Of a stretch of DNA of 8,721 nucleotides, positions 1 through 4,939 are shown in pieces. The DNA comes from an uncultured Candidatus Melainabacteria bacterium (lineage in GTDB: Bacteria; Cyanobacteriota; Vampirovibrionia; Gastranaerophilales; Gastranaerophilaceae): NCBI GenBank assembly GCA_937891325.1, contig CALAFU010000098.1, positions 1 through 8,721 of the forward strand, in the 5' to 3' direction. Made by a program: the position numbers and the translations under genes. The notes beneath the pieces are model-generated. The model had not been told where the DNA came from and searched no databases. It worked only from the letters and a program-made list of their open reading frames with translations. Position 1 is the stretch's first letter; each line of letters begins with the position of its first letter.

Positions 1-266
1 GCAGAACTTGCAATTACTCCGTCTGATGTTCTCATTACAGAATAACCTTGTGCAGCCAATGTTGAATATGTCATTGCAATTTCTTCATTACCGTTTGAAA
101 TTGTTAATGTTTTATTATTTAGAGCATTTGTATATTTTTCTGACACACCTTGTTGATCGTTTGCTAAACGCATTTTGTCCATAGCAATACGTTGTTGTCT
201 CAATTCTACTGAAGACAAACGAGATGTGATTGTTAATAGTCTTGCTTGTGATGCTGCTAAACCCAT
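1..266 (-). CDS. Conserved-looking protein of unknown function, N-terminal 88 residues (partial)
   Basis: The gene starts at 266 and runs off the left edge, so only the first 88 codons are visible. The start is fixed by an AAAGGA Shine-Dalgarno sequence at about 278-283, nine bases before the ATG, and by a promoter at 362-390. The protein opens MGLAASQARLLTITSRLSS and continues with a charged, heptad-like helix (ELRQQRIAMDKMRLAND, about residues 21-37), then a polar region with several Asn and Thr residues. There is no signal peptide or membrane segment in the visible part. I have an impression of similar MGLAASQAR-type starts among hypothetical proteins of gut Melainabacteria, but cannot confirm it or give a function. 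The helical, Gln/Arg-rich start is loosely reminiscent of surface-filament or secreted coiled-coil proteins, which is only a guess. An overlapping open frame at 115-390 is rejected in favour of this one. Confidence 0.75.
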   Translation of the reverse strand, partial: MGLAASQARLLTITSRLSSVELRQQRIAMDKMRLANDQQGVSEKYTNALNNKTLTISNGNEEIAMTYSTLAAQGYSVMRTSDGVIASS

Positions 267-361
267 ATTTACACATTCCTTTATTGCTACCTACATGAGT
301 ATTATCGGCTAAAACCATGTAATCTTTAGCGTTTGAACCTTGTTTGTAACATTTTGTAATA

Positions 362-390
362 ATTATAAGTTGCACTGAACTTGGTGGCAA
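362..390 (-). promoter_or_regulatory. Sigma70-type promoter of the left-edge gene
   Basis: Reading the minus strand, TTGCCA (390-385) and a perfect TATAAT (367-362) are separated by 17 bases. Transcription should start near 355, leaving a leader of about 90 nt before the ATG at 266. That is long compared with the other genes here, whose inferred leaders are 0-25 nt. Confidence 0.6.
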
Positions 391-403
391 ATGCTATTCA
401 ATA

Positions 404-506
404 GACTATAAGGAGTTAAGACTATAAGACGATAAGTCATTTATAATAAAAATGTCATTTTAATAATAATTCGACTTATCCACTTAACCCTTATGGACTT
501 ATTGTC
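404..506. repeat. Long imperfect palindrome of about 100 bp
   Basis: The stretch folds back on itself around T455. Matching arms from the centre outwards are AAAATG (449-454) with CATTTT (456-461), GATAAGTC (431-438) with GACTTATC (473-480), GTTAAG (415-420) with CTTAAC (483-488), and ATAAGG (408-413) with CCTTAT (489-494). The left arm also holds direct repeats: GACTATAAG at 404-412, then GACTATAA (420-427) abutting GACGATAA (428-435). It encodes nothing visible. It lies between two minus-strand genes, so it could be a MITE-like element or a folded 3' structure. Confidence 0.6.
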
Positions 507-515
507 TTAAAAGAG

Positions 516-536
516 ACCCTGAACTAAATTCAGGGT
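516..536. repeat. Perfect 8-bp-stem hairpin, dispersed-repeat type
   Basis: ACCCTGAA (516-523) and TTCAGGGT (529-536) flank a 5-base loop. On the minus strand the stem is followed by CTCTTTT, so it could weakly terminate transcripts coming from the HD-GYP gene. The TTCAGGGT and neighbouring TTCAGAAT words are typical of short intergenic repeats that recur in many bacterial genomes. Confidence 0.55.
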
Positions 537-567
537 GACATTATGATTGGATATAAAACATTCTGTC

Positions 568-686
568 ATTCTGAACTTGCGGTTTTTCGGTAGGGCGCCG
601 TGTGAGCGTAAGCGAACCCAGCCCGTAAGGTGTCGGTCGGACGTTACTCCGCCGACGCCCCGAATAAACCAAGACAGTTTCAGAAT
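568..686. repeat. Inverted repeat ATTCTGAA/TTCAGAAT enclosing a GC-rich insert
   Basis: ATTCTGAA (568-575) and TTCAGAAT (679-686) are perfect inverted copies. Between them lies sequence unlike its surroundings: 52 of the 80 bases at 581-660 are G or C (65%), in an otherwise AT-rich window. The insert contains a strong hairpin, GGTGTCGG (629-636) with CCGACGCC (652-659), carrying one G-U pair. It continues through CGG (638-640) with CCG (649-651) to an eight-base loop. No ORF with a ribosome binding site, tRNA or rRNA was recognised. It could be a structured RNA or a relic of a mobile element nested in a repeat. Confidence 0.5.
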
Positions 687-687
687 C

Positions 688-721
688 GCAAGGTCTTTCC
701 GATAGAACCATACGACCTTGC
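688..721. repeat. 8-bp perfect inverted repeat
   Basis: GCAAGGTC (688-695) and GACCTTGC (714-721) are exact inverted copies separated by 18 bases. The left arm directly follows the right arm of the preceding repeat. The CGCAAG at 687-692 can alternatively pair with CTTGCG at 576-581, so the two structures could compete. Confidence 0.5.
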
Positions 722-750
722 CCCCATGTGAGAGAATTTCAAGTCAGTAG

Positions 751-767
751 GTCAGGCATTGCCTGAC
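751..767. repeat. Short palindrome downstream of the HD-GYP gene
   Basis: GTCAGGC (751-757) and GCCTGAC (761-767) form a 7-bp stem with an ATT loop, about 20 bases past the stop of the minus-strand regulator gene. No T-run follows it on either strand, so it is not a convincing intrinsic terminator. It may still protect the mRNA 3' end or belong to the repeat cluster of 404-767. Confidence 0.5.
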
Positions 768-787
768 AGTTCTGTTAAAAAATATAA

Positions 788-1819
788 CTAATCGCCTAAT
801 TCGTCCCAAACCTTTTCAAATTCGTGATGAACCTTCTTCAATGCTTTAACCATAATGTAATCAAATTGTAATTCACGACCACCCTTGATTACTTCAAAGG
901 CTTTTTCGTGAGAAAGTGAATCGTGATAAGGTTTTTGAGTTCTTAATGCATCATAAACATCAGCTACGGCTAAAATACGAGCTTCAAGTGGAATATCAGT
1001 CTTGCTTAAACCGTCTGGATAGCCTGTTCCGTCATATCTTTCGTGGTGATAACGTGCAATATTCATAGCCATTTTGATAAATTTGCTATTTCCAAATTGG
1101 TCTTGAACATCTTTAAGCATGTTGTAACCAATTATTGTGTGTTGCTTCATTTGCTCAAATTCAGCCTCTGTAAGTTTATCAGGCTTTAATACGATTTCAT
1201 CAGCAATACCAACCTTGCCTACATCGTGTAATGGCGCTGCAAGTTCCAAATCTTTTATGAATTGGCGCGTAATTTCTTGTTTGTAAATCGGTTTTGTTAA
1301 TTCTACCGCCAAAATTTTGCAGTAGCGTTTTACTCTTTCCAAGTGATGACCTGTATCATCGTCCTTTGATTGAGCAAGTTGCGCAAGTGAAAAGATTGTT
1401 TCCATTTGCTCATTTGTAATTCTTTCAACCTCTGATTTGTCAGCACTGTTTTGCAAATCTCTTAATTTAATTTGTTTTGTAATGCGTTCTCTAACATCTT
1501 CTGGCTTAAATGGTGTTGTTATAAGGTCATTTGCGCCACTTGCAAACGCTTTTACAATATCATCTGTACGAGATTCTCTTGAAATCAAAATGATTGGAAT
1601 AGTTTTAAATTCAGGGTTTTCCTTAATCTTTTTGCAAGTATCAAAACCATTTCTGTCCGACAAATTAGTATCAATGATAACCAAATCAAGGTTCTTAGAC
1701 ATTTTGCTTAACGCACTGTCTGAAGAATTTGCTGTTTTTACGTCATAATTGTCTTTCGCTAATAACATAGACAAAATTTTTAAGTTAGTAGCATTCTCAT
1801 CAACAATTAAAACTTTCAT
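788..1819 (-). CDS. Response regulator with HD-GYP c-di-GMP phosphodiesterase output
   Basis: This 343-residue protein combines a receiver domain (about 1-120) with a C-terminal HD-GYP domain (about 140-335). The receiver shows the acidic pair D7-E8, the phosphoacceptor D50 (VIID then TNLSDRNGF) and the switch Ser S80. The usual Lys of the TKPF motif is replaced by Thr (T102, in ITTPF), which is unusual and may weaken or alter phosphorylation signalling. The output domain has the family metal-ligand and signature motifs: GHH (157-159), HD at 198-199 (PLHDVGKVGI), HHE at 258-260, and GYP at 266-268 (RYDGTGYPDGL). Family knowledge predicts hydrolysis of the second messenger c-di-GMP in the cytoplasm. 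No kinase gene is adjacent. The ATG is preceded by AAGGAG at ideal spacing and a promoter at 1849-1877. Confidence 0.93.
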   Translation of the reverse strand: MKVLIVDENATNLKILSMLLAKDNYDVKTANSSDSALSKMSKNLDLVIIDTNLSDRNGFDTCKKIKENPEFKTIPIILISRESRTDDIVKAFASGANDLITTPFKPEDVRERITKQIKLRDLQNSADKSEVERITNEQMETIFSLAQLAQSKDDDTGHHLERVKRYCKILAVELTKPIYKQEITRQFIKDLELAAPLHDVGKVGIADEIVLKPDKLTEAEFEQMKQHTIIGYNMLKDVQDQFGNSKFIKMAMNIARYHHERYDGTGYPDGLSKTDIPLEARILAVADVYDALRTQKPYHDSLSHEKAFEVIKGGRELQFDYIMVKALKKVHHEFEKVWDELGD

Positions 1820-1841
1820 AAATCTCCTTAATTTGTTTTTA

Positions 1842-1850
1842 TGCTATGAT
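1842..1850 (+). promoter_or_regulatory. Extended -10 of the ACT-domain gene
   Basis: TGCTATGAT is an extended -10 box with no recognisable -35. It overlaps the divergent promoter's -10. The two boxes together make the palindrome TTATGCTA (1839-1846) / TAGCATAA (1853-1860), which could also be an operator. Confidence 0.4.
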
Positions 1851-1877
1851 TTTAGCATAAGTTTCAGATTAAGACAA
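1849..1877 (-). promoter_or_regulatory. Promoter of the HD-GYP regulator
   Basis: On the minus strand, TTGTCT (1877-1872) lies 17 bases from TAAAAT (1854-1849). The latter is preceded by TG one base upstream, giving the extended -10 TGCTAAAAT. The predicted start near 1842 gives a leader of about 23 nt containing the AAGGAG site. Confidence 0.55.
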
Positions 1878-1885
1878 GGTGAAAA

Positions 1886-2164
1886 ATGGACGAACAAAAA
1901 ATTATAGTTACGCTTTCAGGCAAGGATCAAGTCGGAATTGTAATGCAAATTACAACAATTTTAGCTAAATATGGCGTGAACATCGAAGATATTAAACAAA
2001 CTCTTATGCAAGGACAATTTGTCATGTTCTTGCTAGCTGATATTTCTCAATCAAAAAATACTTTCAAAGAAATTAAACAAGCTCTTCTTGATAAAGCTCA
2101 AGAATTAGGAATGGAAATTTGGATTCAAAAGAAAGAAATTTTTGATAAAATGCACACAATTTAA
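1886..2164 (+). CDS. Small ACT-domain protein, UPF0237 type
   Basis: This 92-residue protein is essentially one ACT domain. The start IIVTLSGKDQVGIVMQIT (6-23) and the following AKYGVNIEDIKQT (27-39) match the strand-loop-helix of ACT folds, where the Gly-rich turn commonly contacts an amino-acid ligand. The C-terminal IWIQKKEIFDKMHTI resembles the ending of the UPF0237 family (EIRIQ..DIF.AMHRI as I remember it). Proteins of this family are stand-alone ACT domains of unknown role, probably small-molecule sensors. The start is supported by AGGTG five bases before the ATG. The gene is divergent from the HD-GYP regulator and convergent with the aminotransferase. A functional link to either is possible but unproven. 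Confidence 0.88.
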   Translation: MDEQKIIVTLSGKDQVGIVMQITTILAKYGVNIEDIKQTLMQGQFVMFLLADISQSKNTFKEIKQALLDKAQELGMEIWIQKKEIFDKMHTI

Positions 2165-2193
2165 GTAAAATTAGTGCATTTGTAAAAAGGTTT

Positions 2194-2249
2194 AAAAAAT
2201 GTCCGCAAAAATACGTACGTAAAAAAGCGTACGTGTTTTTGCGGACATT
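2194..2249 (-). terminator. Long-stem intrinsic terminator of the aminotransferase gene
   Basis: A 22-bp stem pairs 2198-2219 with 2228-2249 (AATGTCCGC with GCGGACATT at the base, ACGTACG with CGTACGT near the loop), with one T-G pair and an 8-base loop. On the minus strand the stem runs into a T-run made from the six A at 2194-2199. This is the right side for the aminotransferase transcript. On the plus strand no T-run follows, so it terminates the ACT gene less clearly. Confidence 0.7.
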
Positions 2250-2278
2250 GCCTTGAAATCGCTTGCTATATTTCAAAA

Positions 2279-3433
2279 TTAAAGGTTTCTTTGCGAATTT
2301 GACCACTCTATGGCTGTTCTTACGCCTGCGCCTACCTCGAATTTGTGTCCTAGAGCTAAAAGAACGGCTTCTAATGATGCAACAGCTGTCAATAAGTCTC
2401 TATCTGAAACAAATCCAAGAGTTCCCATTCTGAAAATCTTATCCTTTAGTGCGTTTTGACCGTTTGCTACTACTATATCAAAGTCTTTGCTTAGATGAGA
2501 GCGAATGTCAGGTACTGAAATTCCGTCAGGTGGCAAGATTGACGTAATTGAATAGCTTGTATTGCAGTCGTCTTTTACTAAAAGCTCTAAGTTGATAGCC
2601 TTTAATGCTTTTCTTAAGCCTAATGCAAGCCTTTCGTGTCTTGCGTAAACATTTTCTAAACCTTCCTCTTTGATACGTCTCAAAGCCTCTTGTAGAGCGT
2701 AAATTAAGTTTACCGCAGCTGTGTAAGGAGTAGAGTTTTCTCTAACAGACTTTCTATGTGCGTCCCAGCTGAAATAGAAGCTTGGGTGCTTGCATTCAGC
2801 GTGTACGCGCCACGCATCTTCACTAGCCACAAGGAAAGCAAGCCCTGGTGGAATCATAAATCCTTTTTGTGAGCCTGATACAAGTACATCAATTCCCCAT
2901 TCGTCAGTCTTAACGGGCATTGCGCTAACACTTGTTACCCCATCAACAACTGAAATTGCACCATGTTTTTTGATAATTTTGCAAAGTGTTTCAACGTCGT
3001 TTTTCGCGCCTGTAGAGGTTTCTGAGTGTGTTAGAGTTACAATTTTGTACTGTTTTTCACTCATTTTCTTTTCAACGTCTTCTGGATTGATAACTTCACC
3101 AGCTGAAACTTCTATTTTATCTACGTTTGCACCATATCCAGCGGCAATTTTTGCCCATCTGTTACCAAAATTACCTAATGATAGGCAAAGCACCTCGTCG
3201 CCTTCGTTTACAAGGTTTGAAAGTGCTGCATCCATTGCACCTGTACCACTTGAGGCAAACATAAATACGTCATTTTTAGTCTGAAACACGTATTTAAGGT
3301 TTTCATATACTTCTTTTAAAATTTCCGAAAATTCCGAACTTCTGTGTCCAATCGGGTGTTTAGCCATTGCTAGTAGTACACTTTCAGGAACAGGTGTTGG
3401 TCCTGGAATCATCAAAAATTGTTTGTTTTTCAT
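2279..3433 (-). CDS. Class V PLP aminotransferase (alanine/serine-glyoxylate type)
   Basis: This 384-residue protein is a full-length fold-type I, class V aminotransferase. It begins with the family signature MIPGPTPVP (8-16) and GHRSSEF (29-35). SSGTGAMDAALSNL (61-74) is the phosphate-binding loop, D164 (SVVDGVTSV) should contact the pyridine nitrogen of PLP, and K190 (SGSQKGFMIPPGL) is the Schiff-base lysine. The C-terminal domain includes FRMGTLGF, also typical. Known members transfer amino groups between alanine or serine and glyoxylate or pyruvate. The cyanobacterial ones were once misnamed soluble hydrogenase subunit. The exact donor and acceptor cannot be read from sequence, and a serine-biosynthesis role is an alternative. 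The SD is AGGA, seven bases before the ATG. No own promoter is evident, so transcription may come through the small-peptide locus upstream. Confidence 0.92.
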   Translation of the reverse strand: MKNKQFLMIPGPTPVPESVLLAMAKHPIGHRSSEFSEILKEVYENLKYVFQTKNDVFMFASSGTGAMDAALSNLVNEGDEVLCLSLGNFGNRWAKIAAGYGANVDKIEVSAGEVINPEDVEKKMSEKQYKIVTLTHSETSTGAKNDVETLCKIIKKHGAISVVDGVTSVSAMPVKTDEWGIDVLVSGSQKGFMIPPGLAFLVASEDAWRVHAECKHPSFYFSWDAHRKSVRENSTPYTAAVNLIYALQEALRRIKEEGLENVYARHERLALGLRKALKAINLELLVKDDCNTSYSITSILPPDGISVPDIRSHLSKDFDIVVANGQNALKDKIFRMGTLGFVSDRDLLTAVASLEAVLLALGHKFEVGAGVRTAIEWSNSQRNL

Positions 3434-3453
3434 ATTTTATCCTTCCTTAGCAC

Positions 3454-3481
3454 TTGAATTTTTATAAAAATAGGTTATAAT
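3454..3481 (+). promoter_or_regulatory. Strong sigma70-type promoter of the antisense RNA
   Basis: TTGAAT (3454-3459) and a perfect TATAAT (3476-3481) are 16 bases apart, the best plus-strand promoter in the window. It drives toward a terminator at 3563-3591 with no plus-strand gene between, so it should produce a short RNA of about 100 nt. Confidence 0.65.
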
Positions 3482-3487
3482 ACTAAT

Positions 3488-3591
3488 AGGGACATCTACT
3501 TAGAGGTGTCGCTCTAAGCAGATGCTTCGTTCCCTTACAATAGCGTCGAAACTAATTGTATTAAAAGTCCTAGAATAGCTAGGACTTTTTT
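3488..3591 (+). ncRNA. Putative antisense RNA (antitoxin-like) of about 100 nt
   Basis: The RNA is bounded by a promoter (3454-3481) and an intrinsic terminator (3563-3591). It folds into three hairpins. The first pairs GGGA (3489-3492) with TCCC (3531-3534), CATCT (3493-3497) with AGATG (3520-3524), and CTTAGAG (3499-3505) with CTCTAAG (3512-3518) around loop GTGTCG. The second pairs TACAAT (3536-3541) with ATTGTA (3555-3560). The third is the terminator. It is fully complementary to codons 7-24 and the stop of the small minus-strand ORF 3535-3609 and to the sequence just after it. That is the convergent, 3'-overlapping layout of several type I antitoxins such as RatA. It carries no ORF with a ribosome binding site. 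The role is inferred from layout, and an independent sRNA is the alternative. Confidence 0.6.
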
Positions 3592-3609
3592 AATTGTTTC
3601 TTTTTCCAC
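3535..3609 (-). CDS. 24-residue hydrophobic peptide, candidate type I toxin
   Basis: This GTG-started ORF of 24 codons plus TAA has the best ribosome binding site in the window: AAAGGAGGTG (3624-3615), with GGAGG seven bases before the start. The peptide begins MEKETIKK and continues with a 16-residue hydrophobic stretch (VLAILGLL, then IQLVSTLL) that ends at the C-terminus. It is a charged head plus one membrane-spanning or membrane-lying helix, as in Fst, TxpA, Ldr and Ibs type toxins. I do not recognise a specific family. Most of the ORF is covered by an antisense RNA from the opposite strand, and the SD can be masked by an upstream anti-SD. A possible minus-strand -10 TATAAT lies at 3712-3707 without a good -35. 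An alternative is a regulatory leader peptide for the downstream aminotransferase gene. Confidence 0.6.
   Translation of the reverse strand: MEKETIKKVLAILGLLIQLVSTLL
3563..3591 (+). terminator. Intrinsic terminator of the antisense RNA
   Basis: AAAAGTCCTAG (3563-3573) pairs with CTAGGACTTTT (3579-3589) around a 5-base loop, and six T follow from 3586. The same bases encode codons 7-16 of the small hydrophobic peptide on the minus strand. Confidence 0.75.
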
Positions 3610-3613
3610 CGTT

Positions 3614-3660
3614 TCACCTCCTTTCAGCCATTTCTTCGTATATGTGTTGCCTTTGGAGGT
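3614..3660 (-). promoter_or_regulatory. SD, anti-SD and five-codon leader ORF before the small peptide
   Basis: On the minus strand ACCTCC (3660-3655) is exactly complementary to GGAGGT (3621-3616) of the Shine-Dalgarno sequence, with one more T-G pair outside. The transcript could therefore hide its own ribosome site. A start codon at 3631 opens a five-codon frame (ATG GCT GAA AGG AGG TGA) whose tandem AGG codons are the SD itself. Translation of this leader and of the peptide would compete. Self-masked SDs and leader ORFs are known from type I toxins; their use here is inferred. Confidence 0.45.
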
Positions 3661-3696
3661 ATGGAACTTACCCTATTATTTTATTTTCAATGTTCG

Positions 3697-3705
3697 TGCT
3701 AGAAT
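3697..3705 (+). promoter_or_regulatory. waaA: Extended -10 of waaA
   Basis: TGCTAGAAT is an extended -10 box ending ten bases before the waaA ATG at 3715. No -35 is seen. The start site would fall at about 3712, so the message would be leaderless or nearly so, which fits the absence of any SD before this ATG. Confidence 0.45.
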
Positions 3706-3714
3706 AATTATATT

Positions 3715-4938
3715 ATGATTTACGGTTTTTTATCTACAATTTTATTTATCTTAATATTACCATTTTGGCTTGTTGCAGGTTTGTTTAAACATAAGCTAAT
3801 TGCGGGTTTTAGAGAAAAATGTGGATATTTTGATGCTCCAAATTTAAAAGACAGTATTGTTTTTTATGGCGTGTCAGTCGGAGAGATTAATGCTCTTGAA
3901 AATCTTATAAAACGTACAAAAGAGACTTTTAATAACCCTGTTGTTGTTTGTACAGGAACAATTACAGGGCAAGAAATTGCTAAGAAAAAATTAGGCGAAA
4001 TTGCCGATTTTATTACGTATTTTCCTTATGATTTTCCATTTTGTGTAGGTCATTTCTTGAATAAGGTTAATCCGAAAGTCGTAATTGTTGCAGAAACTGA
4101 ATTGTGGCCTAATTTTGCGCGCTTAGTTCGTAATCGTGGAATTAATTTGATGATTATAAACGGTCGTATTTCAGATAGAACCTACAATTCGTACAAAAAA
4201 TTGTCGTTCTTTTTTAAGCCGATTTTGCAAAATTATACAAAAATTCTTACACAGTCTAATAGAGACAACGAAAAACTTATTTCTATCGGTGCAAATCCTG
4301 AAACAACAACAGTTATGGGTAATTTGAAGTTTGATATTGCTAAAAAAGACTGCGATTTTGATTTAGGACAAGGTCGCATAATCATTGCAGGAAGTACACA
4401 TGCAGTCGAAGACGAGTTGTTTATGCCTGTGTTTACTGAATTGAAAAAGGAATTTGATGATATAAAATTGTTGGTTGCACCACGTCACCCAGAACGTCAA
4501 AACGCTGTTAAGAAGCTGATTGAGGCAACAGGTTTAAGTTGGGGATTGCGTTCAAATGGTGATAAATTCGACGACAAAGATATCATAATGCTTGATACAA
4601 TGGGTGAATTGGGTAAGGCTTATGCACTCTGCCACTTTGCATTTATCGGCGGAAGTTTTAATAAAACAGGTGGACATAATCCTTTAGAGGCTACAGTATT
4701 TGAAAAACCTACTATTTCAGGTCCATGCGTAAGTAATTTTAAGGATATTTATGCTCTTTTAACCCAAACAGGCGCATCAAAAATTGTTGCAACGGACGAA
4801 GAATTAAAAGAATATATGAGAAAATTACTTTCTGATACCGAATTCTACCAAAAGTGTTGTGCGGATTGCAAAACAGCCTTCGCAGAAAACCAAGGCGCAC
4901 TGGATTATGTGATTAATGAATTGAGAGAAATAATTTAA
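3715..4938 (+). CDS. waaA: 3-deoxy-D-manno-octulosonic acid (Kdo) transferase
   Basis: This 407-residue GT30 enzyme transfers Kdo from CMP-Kdo to the lipid A precursor at the inner face of the cytoplasmic membrane, an early step of LPS core assembly. Residues 3-23 form the usual N-terminal membrane anchor. The N-lobe contains VSVGEINALE (53-62), with E57 the expected catalytic base, and the conserved VAETELWPN (125-133). The C-lobe, which binds CMP-Kdo, shows AGSTHAVEDE (225-234), APRHPER (255-261) and GGHNPLEA (319-326). Length and motif order match the family. The tyrosine in FYGVSVGE stands where many members have histidine. There is no SD; the start follows the extended -10 at 3697. The stop lies one base before the acyltransferase ATG, indicating an operon. 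Confidence 0.95.
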   Translation: MIYGFLSTILFILILPFWLVAGLFKHKLIAGFREKCGYFDAPNLKDSIVFYGVSVGEINALENLIKRTKETFNNPVVVCTGTITGQEIAKKKLGEIADFITYFPYDFPFCVGHFLNKVNPKVVIVAETELWPNFARLVRNRGINLMIINGRISDRTYNSYKKLSFFFKPILQNYTKILTQSNRDNEKLISIGANPETTTVMGNLKFDIAKKDCDFDLGQGRIIIAGSTHAVEDELFMPVFTELKKEFDDIKLLVAPRHPERQNAVKKLIEATGLSWGLRSNGDKFDDKDIIMLDTMGELGKAYALCHFAFIGGSFNKTGGHNPLEATVFEKPTISGPCVSNFKDIYALLTQTGASKIVATDEELKEYMRKLLSDTEFYQKCCADCKTAFAENQGALDYVINELREII

Positions 4939-4939
4939 A

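Noticed and set aside
115..390. 91-codon minus-strand open frame overlapping the left-edge gene
   Set aside because: It would contain the promoter of the real gene, has no SD, and its protein is low in recognisable features. The other frame has an SD and a coherent helical protein running to the edge.
581..660. tRNA or other known RNA gene in the GC-rich insert
   Set aside because: No cloverleaf, T-loop GTTCRA in the right context, or CCA-end geometry was found; only a simple hairpin is clear.
404..767. CRISPR array
   Set aside because: The repeats here are palindromes of different sequence and size, without a constant repeat and spacer unit.
1437..1748. Plus-strand open frame inside the HD-GYP regulator
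   Set aside because: Lies wholly antisense to the clear receiver domain, with no SD or domain; a shadow of real coding sequence.
2073..2306. Minus-strand open frame across the ACT gene end and the terminator
   Set aside because: It runs through the long-stem terminator and overlaps both real genes; no SD or domain.
2790..3284. 164-codon plus-strand open frame inside the aminotransferase gene
   Set aside because: Antisense to conserved PLP-site coding sequence, with a Ser/Thr-rich composition typical of shadows.
3434..3600. Riboswitch controlling the aminotransferase gene
   Set aside because: The hairpins are bounded by a promoter and a terminator reading away from that gene, and no known aptamer motif was recognised.
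3655..3702. Plus-strand 13-codon ORF starting at 3661 right after GGAGGT
   Set aside because: The purine run touches the ATG with only one base of spacing, too close for efficient initiation. The GGAGGT is better explained as the complement of the minus-strand anti-SD.
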